43,752 nt of DNA from Aestuariivirgaceae bacterium (GTDB lineage: Bacteria; Pseudomonadota; Alphaproteobacteria; Rhizobiales; Aestuariivirgaceae), in contig JANQIR010000027.1 in assembly GCA_028282065.1 (NCBI GenBank), forward strand, positions 1-43,752, given 5' to 3'. Within the stretch, counting starts at the first letter, position 1; the number at the start of each line of letters is the position of its first letter. Made by a program: the position numbers and the translations under genes. Of the stretch, positions 1 through 6,406 are shown one piece after another. The notes below the pieces were generated by a model, which was not told the origin of the DNA, searched no databases, and was given only the letters and a program-made list of their open reading frames with translations.

Positions 1-12
1 ATGGCCAAAAGT

Positions 13-55
13 GTAACCCATGTCTCCGGAACGTTCTGTCACCTATGTCTCGGGT
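13..55. repeat. Imperfect direct repeat resembling an IS481-type element end
   Basis: Two 17-bp copies, at 13-29 and 38-54, differ at three positions and share the core ATGTCTC. Closely spaced motifs of the type 'ACCCATGTCTCCGG / ACCTATGTCTC' are familiar at the ends of IS481-like transposons in proteobacteria. No transposase is visible inside the window, so only a possible element end or remnant is supported. The matching end, if any, lies outside. Confidence 0.35.
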
Positions 56-252
56 CTCTCACGCTTCGCGGCATCTCGCTTTGCTCGGCGCCCCCGCGGA
101 GCTGTCCGGCGTAAGCCGGACTGGCGTGATCGACGCTATATCCACGCAAACCGGTCTTGCTATGCATTGCAACAATGACAATGCATCGATTGCGCATTCA
201 ACATACCAAAAGTTCGGATCAAAGAACAAAGCAACCCGGCTGTTGCGATTCT

Positions 253-290
253 CCCGGGGGCTTTTAGCTGACCCGGGCGCTTTTAGCTGA
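253..290. repeat. 19-bp tandem duplication
   Basis: Positions 253-271 and 272-290 are head-to-tail copies of a 19-bp unit beginning CCCGGG and ending TTTTAGCTGA, with one mismatch. No function is evident. It is consistent with a locally rearranged intergenic region near an island edge. Confidence 0.75.
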
Positions 291-465
291 GAAGGCGCTG
301 GACTCATGTTGGGTGCCCGCCGGCGCCAGTAGCCTTGCGCCCTTGTCGGTCCAACCAAGGGAGCAGGAACACGCCAATGCTATCGGCCTCCAAATTGACT
401 TCAAGCACCCCTTGTGAGATTGTTTGAAATATTGCTGGTTATATTTTCAGTTTCGGAAAATTACC

Positions 466-2127
466 ATGAACCAGAATGAAGAAAATCGGAAACAAAAAAA
501 CAAATCCAGCTCTTGGAAAAATCCTAAAGATTTCAGAGTCTTATTAGTATATCCGAATATCCAACAATCCGCCATGATGCCTTATTCGATGGGATTGTTT
601 ACAGCTTTGTTGAAAGACAGCGGATTTGAAGTCGACTTGTTTGACAGCACTTTTTATGTTGAGGATCTCACATCAAACTATATCCACTATCGTACATACG
701 TCAGAAAGTTTGATTGGCTTGAGCGCGATGTGAACTTCCGAAGCACAAAAATGCTGGACGATTTTTGTGCGAAAGTAGAAGCGTTCGAACCGGATCTTGT
801 GGCCATCTCTGTGGTGGAAAACACGTACTCCATCGGACGTGCGATGGTGCGCGCCCTACCGGAGAAACATCGCAAAATTCCCACAGTTTGGGGAGGGCCG
901 TTCGCAACATTCGCACCTGAATTCATTCTCCGAGACAATGTCGGCGATTTCGTATGCCGTGGCGAAGGTGAGATCGCCCTGATCGAACTCTGCAAGCGGT
1001 TGTGCAGAGGTGAGCGAGCAACCGACATTCCCAATTTGTGGGTACGGGAAGACGGAACATTGCATCGCAATCCTCTGGGCCCACGCGTCGATTTGGACAC
1101 ACTGCCATTTGCAGATTATTCGCTGTTCGAAGAACAGGCTATCTACCGGCCGATGGAGGGCCGGTTGTGGCGGACAATCGGTATCGAAAGTCAACGCGGC
1201 TGTCCTTACCAGTGCACCTATTGCAACTCCCCGGGACAAAACCGCATAGCGTCTGAAGAGCAAGGAAACCTGTTTTATAGAAGAAAATCGCTCGACCGGG
1301 TCATGGCGGAATTAAGCCATCTACACAAACTCCATAATATCGAACTGGTCTACTGGTTAGCGGATACGTTTCTCGCAATGCCTCAACGCGTTTTTGACGA
1401 GATGGTCGAACGCTACGAAGATTTCCGAATTCCTTTTTGGATGAATACGCGGTCGGAAACGATAACCGAACACACCGCTTCAGGTTTGGAGCGCATGAAC
1501 ATGTTGCGTATGAGTATCGGCATTGAACATGGTAATGCCGAATATCGGCGGAAATTTCTCAAGCGAACCCAGACAAACCAACAACTCAAGAGGGCGTTTG
1601 AAATAAGCTCCGGGCGCACCTTTTCAACGACCGGCAATTGCATAATTGGAATGCCCGAGGAGACGCGTGAGCTCATTTTTGAAACGATTGAATTTACCAG
1701 AGGGCTGCCTGATGACATTGACACTGCAGGGTGTTTCATTTTCTCGCCACTTCACGGCACCGAACTTCGCACTATTGCCGTTCAAAATGGCTATCTGGAT
1801 CCAGCAACGTTCTGTGACATCTCCGATCCGGAGGCCAGTATTCTGGATCAACCACAGTTAAGGCGAAGCGAAGTCCTCGGAATTGCGAAAACCTTTGGCC
1901 TGTATCAATGCGTGCCGAAGTCGGACTGGGACCGGATCCGTTCAGCCGAGGACGATTCACCAACTGGCGATGCAATGCTCGACAAGCTGCAGCGCGAATA
2001 CCGCCCGGGAGATGTTGGCGCAGCGGGTGATGGCGTGGCCGTGTTAAAAGGCAGCACTATGTTGCCTTTAGGACCTGACCAACCTGCGCCGCAAACAGAT
2101 AATCCGGTGAAACCAGCAATATTCTGA
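466..2127 (+). CDS. B12-binding-domain radical SAM enzyme
   Basis: This 553-residue protein has the layout of cobalamin-dependent radical SAM enzymes. An N-terminal Rossmann-like B12-binding domain (about residues 20-190, starting with the strand VLLVYPNI and including WGGPFATF and a GEGE segment) precedes the radical SAM barrel. The 4Fe-4S motif CPYQCTYC (CX3CX2C) is at C246, C250 and C253. A GNCIIGMPEET segment later in the barrel also fits the family. The tail beyond about residue 500 is Pro/Gly-rich and looks disordered. I chose the ATG at 466 rather than the upstream TTG at 424 because GGAAAA lies about 8 bases before it. Known family members methylate unactivated carbon or phosphorus or do ring chemistry. 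The substrate here is unknown; neighbouring cytidylyltransferase and amidinotransferase genes suggest tailoring of a small molecule or lipid headgroup (inference). The 5' part is more AT-rich than the core genes further right. Confidence 0.85.
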   Translation: MNQNEENRKQKNKSSSWKNPKDFRVLLVYPNIQQSAMMPYSMGLFTALLKDSGFEVDLFDSTFYVEDLTSNYIHYRTYVRKFDWLERDVNFRSTKMLDDFCAKVEAFEPDLVAISVVENTYSIGRAMVRALPEKHRKIPTVWGGPFATFAPEFILRDNVGDFVCRGEGEIALIELCKRLCRGERATDIPNLWVREDGTLHRNPLGPRVDLDTLPFADYSLFEEQAIYRPMEGRLWRTIGIESQRGCPYQCTYCNSPGQNRIASEEQGNLFYRRKSLDRVMAELSHLHKLHNIELVYWLADTFLAMPQRVFDEMVERYEDFRIPFWMNTRSETITEHTASGLERMNMLRMSIGIEHGNAEYRRKFLKRTQTNQQLKRAFEISSGRTFSTTGNCIIGMPEETRELIFETIEFTRGLPDDIDTAGCFIFSPLHGTELRTIAVQNGYLDPATFCDISDPEASILDQPQLRRSEVLGIAKTFGLYQCVPKSDWDRIRSAEDDSPTGDAMLDKLQREYRPGDVGAAGDGVAVLKGSTMLPLGPDQPAPQTDNPVKPAIF

Positions 2128-2179
2128 CAGCCAGCACCAAACCCGTCCGCAAAGTTACGAAGCAACTCAAAGAGGCTTC

Positions 2180-2665
2180 TCAAAATTCTCGCTGACGCAC
2201 ACGTTCAATAAGTTCTGACGTTGAAATTCCCGAAGTGTACCTGACAAGCCGCAGGTTGCCGGATCGGGCAACCGGACCATACGCATCGTCAATTGCGTCC
2301 TCAGACAAATCATCACCATGAACGACAACCGCGATGTCGTGCTTGTCGAGGAAATCCATAGTCACCGTGAATGGCGCATCCACGACAACCTCATCTACGT
2401 AACGGCAGGCCTGAATGACCGCAACCCGCTCCTCCAGTGTCATTATTGGTTTGCGCTTGTAAGACCGGGCAACTTTGTCCGACAGCACACCAACAACCAA
2501 CCAATCACCAAACGAACGAGCCGCCCGCAAAAGGTTTACATGGCCAGCATGGAATAGATCGCCAACCATATCGACATAAACTCGGTTTTGAAGTGCGCGA
2601 ACCGGCCCTTTATCAGCCGTCAATCTGTTGCGATCATTGATCGAACTATGCAGTTGATGTCTCAT
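2180..2665 (-). CDS. Cytidylyltransferase, phosphoethanolamine-type
   Basis: This 161-residue single-domain nucleotidyltransferase carries the CTP-binding signature HAGH (residues 39-42) in the context VYVDMVGDLFHAGH, and the closing GISTS motif after R142. The middle segment, with ERVAVIQACRYVDEVV, DAPFTVT and VVHGDD, resembles CTP:phosphoethanolamine cytidylyltransferase (Pcyt2/ECT) more than glycerol-3-phosphate or heptose enzymes. It should convert a phospho-alcohol plus CTP to a CDP-alcohol and pyrophosphate in the cytosol. It converges on the radical SAM gene (52 bp between stops) and is divergent from the amidinotransferase. The CDP-alcohol phosphotransferase domain at 4369-6216 is the natural user of its product. 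Most bacteria make phosphatidylethanolamine from phosphatidylserine, so a CDP-ethanolamine-type enzyme is noteworthy. Phosphoethanolamine as substrate is inference; glycerol phosphate remains possible. The ATG at 2665 lacks a strong ribosome site. Confidence 0.83.
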   Translation of the reverse strand: MRHQLHSSINDRNRLTADKGPVRALQNRVYVDMVGDLFHAGHVNLLRAARSFGDWLVVGVLSDKVARSYKRKPIMTLEERVAVIQACRYVDEVVVDAPFTVTMDFLDKHDIAVVVHGDDLSEDAIDDAYGPVARSGNLRLVRYTSGISTSELIERVRQREF

Positions 2666-3038
2666 GGCGATTACAACGAAGCCAATTTTCCACGCTACAG
2701 TAAGAACTTATCTACAACACATCAATTTCGCCCCAAAAATAAACACGTAAAAACCTACACCTCGACGTAATGAAATTCAATTGCCATTTCGTTCGGAAAT
2801 TAAGCTTGCCATAAGGTGTTGGTTTCGCAACTCGTATGGACCATTTCACCCCACATCCGAACAATTATCAAAAGATCGGTCAAAAATATTCGGGGTGATT
2901 TATATCTGATGGTTTACGAACAAAGTTCATGCAATGTAAAAAAGATTTCAAAATACCTTGAATTCGCGCTAAATAATTTTCACAATTTCACCATCTTGAC
3001 GTTGTTTCAAAATTATTGTGACAAACAGGTGCGTGAAC
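2666..3038. other. AT-rich divergent intergenic region
   Basis: This gap of about 370 bp separates the divergent cytidylyltransferase and amidinotransferase genes and is much richer in A+T than the rest of the window. An open frame across 2816-3103 has no ribosome site and overlaps the amidinotransferase in another frame, so I treat it as non-coding. The region should hold promoters for both flanking genes; only the minus-strand candidate is reasonably defined. Confidence 0.5.
2697..2725 (-). promoter_or_regulatory. Candidate sigma-70-type promoter for the cytidylyltransferase
   Basis: On the minus strand, TTGATG (2720-2725) and TACTGT (2697-2702) are separated by exactly 17 bases. A start site near 2690 would give a leader of about 25 bases before the ATG at 2665. 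Support is the motif match alone. Confidence 0.3.
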
Positions 3039-4256
3039 ATGAAACTTGCAGAAAATGGCGCGGGCAATTCAGTCTCAACGTTGGCCAGTCTGAACGATGC
3101 TGATCCACACACACCGGATGTCGAGCCAAGCAATTCGGCAGAAGTCGCAGTTTCTTCCTACAATGAATGGGATCCTCTCGAAGAAGTCATCGTAGGCACC
3201 ATCGAAGGCGTTACGGTTCCACCTCTTACCCATGAAATGAAGGTCATGGTGCGGCGTGACTATTGGGACTATTACCGTTCGCACGGTGGTGAGCCGTATC
3301 CCGAACACTTGGTTGAGAACGCCTCCAAGGCATTGAACAATCTGCAACAGGTGCTGGAGGGAGAAGGAGTTGCGGTCACCAGACCCCAGTCTGTTGACTA
3401 TGCGACACGGACATTTAGGACCCCGTACTTTGAATCTACCGGGTTTTTCAACGCAGATGTCAGGGACGTTCTTTTGGTCGTTGGGCAGGAGATCATCGAG
3501 GCGCCGATGGCCTTGCCGCCGCGCTACTTTGAACACCTTAAGTATCAGTCATTGTTGCAACACTATTTTTCTCGCGGCTGCCGTTGGACGGCAGCGCCCA
3601 AATGCTCCATGGGGCCGCATATGTATGATGAGGCCTATCCCGAAGAACATCTCGCCTTTTTTCGAGGAGACCCGAACATACCCGACAATGTCGGCCCGCT
3701 CGTTGGCCGATTTATGACCAACGAAGCAGAACCATGCTTCGACGCCGCTGATTTTGTGCGCTTTGGCACAGACATCATTGCCCAACGAAGCCACGTAACC
3801 AATGAACTTGGCATTCGTTGGCTGGAACGGCACCTTGGCGACAAATACAAAGTCCATCGGGCACGTTTTCGCTCATCGGGCCCGGTACACATTGATACGA
3901 CCTGGGTTCCTATCGGCGAAGGACGGGTGCTCACCTGCCCTACGCGACCATGCTTGTCGCCGGAAATCGTCGATATGTTTAAACAAGCCAGATGGGAAAT
4001 TATTGAAGCACCGGAGGGTGTTGCACCGGCTGAATTCCAGCTTTCCAGCCGATGGCTATCTATGAACATATTGATGCTGGACGAGGAGCGCGTTCTTGTG
4101 GACAAGCACGAGGAACCGACCATCAAAATGTTCAAGAACCTTGGCATCAAGCCGGTTTTGGTCGATTTCAAAGACCACTACGTGTTTGGAGGCGGGCTAC
4201 ATTGTGCAACGCTTGATGTTCGAAGGCGTGGCGAATTGAAGAGCTACTTCAATTAA
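3039..4256 (+). CDS. Amidinotransferase of the glycine/inosamine (AGAT/StrB) family
   Basis: This 405-residue protein matches arginine:glycine amidinotransferase over nearly its whole length. The catalytic Cys/His/Asp set is intact: Asp about 235 in EPCFDAADF, His284 in PVHIDTTW, and Cys389 in GGGLHCATLDVRRRG. The FAQRS-like segment IIAQRSHVTNELGI is also present. Family enzymes move the amidino group of arginine to an acceptor amine through a Cys-amidino intermediate, giving a guanidino compound plus ornithine. Acceptors in the family include glycine and inosamine phosphates; the acceptor here is unknown. I chose the ATG at 3039, preceded by AGGTG at 3026-3030, over the in-frame GTG at 3018. 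The gene stands alone on its strand, divergent from the cytidylyltransferase. I infer an amine formed in that pathway, such as an ethanolamine moiety, as a possible acceptor. Guanidinoacetate formation is the conservative alternative. Confidence 0.9.
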   Translation: MKLAENGAGNSVSTLASLNDADPHTPDVEPSNSAEVAVSSYNEWDPLEEVIVGTIEGVTVPPLTHEMKVMVRRDYWDYYRSHGGEPYPEHLVENASKALNNLQQVLEGEGVAVTRPQSVDYATRTFRTPYFESTGFFNADVRDVLLVVGQEIIEAPMALPPRYFEHLKYQSLLQHYFSRGCRWTAAPKCSMGPHMYDEAYPEEHLAFFRGDPNIPDNVGPLVGRFMTNEAEPCFDAADFVRFGTDIIAQRSHVTNELGIRWLERHLGDKYKVHRARFRSSGPVHIDTTWVPIGEGRVLTCPTRPCLSPEIVDMFKQARWEIIEAPEGVAPAEFQLSSRWLSMNILMLDEERVLVDKHEEPTIKMFKNLGIKPVLVDFKDHYVFGGGLHCATLDVRRRGELKSYFN

Positions 4257-4268
4257 GTGCAGAACCTA

Positions 4269-4316
4269 GAGCATGTTCCCGAAAAGTATGTGCGATTTTC
4301 GGATAAGAACATGCTC
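4269..4316. repeat. Rhizobiales-type palindromic repeat element
   Basis: GAGCATGTTC (4269-4278) pairs perfectly with GAACATGCTC (4307-4316), and an inner CCGAAAA (4279-4285) pairs with TTTTCGG (4296-4302). This long imperfect hairpin resembles the dispersed palindromes with a GAGCATG...CCGAAAAGT core found in many Hyphomicrobiales genomes. It lies just after the amidinotransferase stop and could end transcription or stabilise mRNA. Confidence 0.7.
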
Positions 4317-4330
4317 AATATCAAAGAGAT

Positions 4331-4370
4331 AGAGCATTTTTAGTGACTGAGGTTTCACAAAAAATGCTCT
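4331..4370. terminator. Bidirectional hairpin between convergent genes
   Basis: AGAGCATTTTT (4331-4341) pairs with AAAAATGCTCT (4360-4370). It sits between the amidinotransferase (plus) and the CDP-alcohol phosphotransferase fusion (minus), and one arm overlaps the stop codon of the latter. A/T-rich arm ends on both strands suit a two-way terminator. It may instead be a second palindromic repeat unit next to the one at 4269-4316. Confidence 0.55.
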
Positions 4371-6216
4371 AGGTCCCCCGAACCGCGGAAGCGACGGCCT
4401 TCACCGCCTGGTCAATATCGTGCTCGAACAGCCACCCGGCATGTCCAATCTGAATGGTGACCTCGCCCTGTGGGGTCGAACCGTATCCGAAGACCATTCT
4501 AGAGTCGGCAAATAGCCGTCCCTGGAATTCGGCGAGCGTCACCTGATCGGGAAGCAGCGCGACGGTGCACGCAGCGCTTTGAAGCGTGCAAACCAGCTCC
4601 AGCCCCGCATCCTTGACGCATCCTTCCCGAAACCGCTTGGCCATCTTGGCGCGGTGATCAAGCATCCCGTCAAGACCAGCAGCCAATATCATCTGGACAG
4701 CCAAGTGCAGGCCTCCCACCGTAGGCACCGGCAGTCCGTTCAGCAGCTGGATATTGCTTACCAAATGAGTCCGTAAATCCAAGTAGGTTCCAGAACATCC
4801 AGCGCCAGGTCCAAGCTCTGGGGTGTCGAGCAACGAAAGAGCTCGAGGACCTAAAGCCACAAAACTCAAACCGGGGGGCGCCATCAGACCGCTGCTGGAG
4901 GATGATATGGCGACATCCACACCCCACTCGTCCATGCGAAGATCATCAGCACACAGGCCAAGACATGCATCAACAATCAAAAGACGGCCCTCTTGGGAAA
5001 TCATCTCTGCAGCTGCGGCGACATCAAATCTTGTTCCATCTTCCGCTTCTGAAAGGGGCAGGATGACCGCCTTCGCCTCAGCGTGATGAGACAGTGCTCT
5101 TTTGAGTTCTGGAAGCTGAAGGCCTTCGCCGAATGCCACATCGAAGGGCGTAATTTGAACCCCGAGGCCTTCGGCAACGCCACTCCAATAGCGAATGGTG
5201 TCGCGCCCACCAATCACCATAACCTCTTGGTCCGGTTGGCAGAAGGCGCTTATCACCGCCTGACAGGCGCCAACAGTCGGACAGCCCAGCGATACGACCC
5301 TGCCCTCCGTTCGAAAAACCAGGGGCAGTTGGGCTGAAAGCTCCTGCCAAATTGTTTGGAACAACGGAGCGCTGCTTGACATGGGCTGCTGTGCAGTTAG
5401 CGCCAGGATTTCAGTCGACAACTGCGGAGCATTGGGAGCCCACCAACTGACATCTGGAAACCGCGCCACACGGGTCAGATGCGCAAGCCTATCAGTCGAT
5501 TCAGCAAAAGAGCTTGCCCGGCCCGCGGCAATCGCCCAGTTTTCCTTATCCCTGGCACGGATCAAGAAAAAGTGTGAAACAAAGATCACAGTAGAAGACA
5601 GGGCAAGAAACGCTGTGATCGCGGTCACCGTTCCCTCGGTAACACCAAACACTACAAAAACAGCCACGATCGGCAGCTCTATTGGAGACAGATACCAAAT
5701 GAACTTTATTGTCACCTGAAACACTCGACGAAGCCAAGCGTACTGCGAGATGTTCGAGGCTTCAGACCGCACCTGCCGAACAACCGCAATATAGATGGCC
5801 TGTGTCACTGCAAGCGTTGCGGCAAGCAACACATTGGCCGCAGATGGGTTGGCCAGAAGAACGGCGGCACTCGCGCCAACCGCAAGTGCCATATTGCCAA
5901 TCCAGTGAGCGAGTTGCTCAAGAAGCGTTCCTGATATGGAAGATTGGCCCCGGCGCCGGGCCAGATCGCCATCAAGGCAATCCAGCAAAACAGCGACGAG
6001 AACTAAAGAAAAGGCTATGTAAGGGCGTTCAAAGGCAAGATAAACCGAAGCGACAATTAAAAGACCGCCCCAACCAACCGTAATGACATTTGAGCTGAGC
6101 GGCCACTTGTACGACACCGCTACAAGACGCGAACTCAACAGCTTAAACGGGGTGTATAGCGGAGGATACGCTGAATCTGCCTGGGCCGTTTCAGGGTAAT
6201 CTAGGTGTTCTTTCAA
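4369..6216 (-). CDS. CDP-alcohol phosphotransferase fused to a PLP-lysine-less aminotransferase domain
   Basis: This 615-residue two-domain protein starts at a TTG preceded by GAGG. The N-terminal half (about 1-225) is a multi-helix membrane CDP-alcohol phosphotransferase with the signature D79xxD82GxxA86R87 and G96. The two downstream acidic positions of the usual motif are E100 and H104 instead of Asp. The C-terminal half (about 255-615) has the fold of class V aminotransferases (serine-glyoxylate or 2-aminoethylphosphonate type), seen in LLIVDACLG, MDEWGVDVAI and LMAPPGLSF. Where active relatives have the Schiff-base lysine (SQKxLMLPPG), this protein reads SSSSSGLMAPPG, with Ser442 at the lysine position. 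The domain is therefore probably a non-catalytic pseudo-aminotransferase with a binding or regulatory role. The first domain should transfer a phospho-alcohol from a CDP-alcohol, perhaps made by the cytidylyltransferase at 2180-2665, to an unknown hydroxyl acceptor at the inner membrane. Confidence 0.85.
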   Translation of the reverse strand: MKEHLDYPETAQADSAYPPLYTPFKLLSSRLVAVSYKWPLSSNVITVGWGGLLIVASVYLAFERPYIAFSLVLVAVLLDCLDGDLARRRGQSSISGTLLEQLAHWIGNMALAVGASAAVLLANPSAANVLLAATLAVTQAIYIAVVRQVRSEASNISQYAWLRRVFQVTIKFIWYLSPIELPIVAVFVVFGVTEGTVTAITAFLALSSTVIFVSHFFLIRARDKENWAIAAGRASSFAESTDRLAHLTRVARFPDVSWWAPNAPQLSTEILALTAQQPMSSSAPLFQTIWQELSAQLPLVFRTEGRVVSLGCPTVGACQAVISAFCQPDQEVMVIGGRDTIRYWSGVAEGLGVQITPFDVAFGEGLQLPELKRALSHHAEAKAVILPLSEAEDGTRFDVAAAAEMISQEGRLLIVDACLGLCADDLRMDEWGVDVAISSSSSGLMAPPGLSFVALGPRALSLLDTPELGPGAGCSGTYLDLRTHLVSNIQLLNGLPVPTVGGLHLAVQMILAAGLDGMLDHRAKMAKRFREGCVKDAGLELVCTLQSAACTVALLPDQVTLAEFQGRLFADSRMVFGYGSTPQGEVTIQIGHAGWLFEHDIDQAVKAVASAVRGT

Positions 6217-6350
6217 GTTTCCTCTGCGTAGTTCCGCCCGACAAAGCTAGAGTCTGTTGGCGCGTCAAATCATTCAACAATTTGGGGATGTCACGTCGGC
6301 CAAACAATTTTTTCTGAATCCGACCTCGCATTGCACTCACGTCAAATCCG

Positions 6351-6376
6351 CGGGAAGCCAAAATTTTGGCTCCCCG
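6351..6376 (-). terminator. Near-perfect palindrome downstream of the repeat-protein gene
   Basis: A 26-bp palindrome, with CGGG, one mismatch and AGCCAAAA on the left and the complement on the right, lies about 30 bp past the stop of the minus-strand repeat protein. It lacks a clear T-run, so terminator activity is likely but unproven. An 11-bp direct repeat (GCACTCACGTC at 6333-6343 and 6403-6413) flanks it, the right copy spanning the stop codon. Confidence 0.45.
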
Positions 6377-6406
6377 CAAATTTGAATGTGCCGCACAATT
6401 CCGCAC

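Larger units (their letters stand above)
1..465. other. Left-edge region without a convincing gene
   Basis: I see no convincing gene before the radical SAM start at 466. Short open frames cross the stretch on both strands, but they have no ribosome site and no recognisable product. It holds an IS-end-like motif near 13-55 and a 19-bp tandem duplication at 253-290. Base composition turns clearly AT-rich from about 420 onward. It may be the decayed edge of a mobile element next to an accessory island. Confidence 0.5.

Noticed and set aside
45..358. Short open frames at the left edge on both strands
   Set aside because: No ribosome site, no known product, and they cover the tandem duplication; more likely non-coding or element remnant.
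2816..3103. 95-residue plus-strand open frame
   Set aside because: It has no ribosome site and no recognisable motif, lies in AT-rich DNA and runs into the amidinotransferase in another frame.
4369..6216. Phosphonate (2-aminoethylphosphonate) lipid synthesis as the main role of the fusion
   Set aside because: No PEP mutase or phosphonopyruvate decarboxylase is in the window, and the aminotransferase domain lacks its lysine; not excluded if those genes lie elsewhere.
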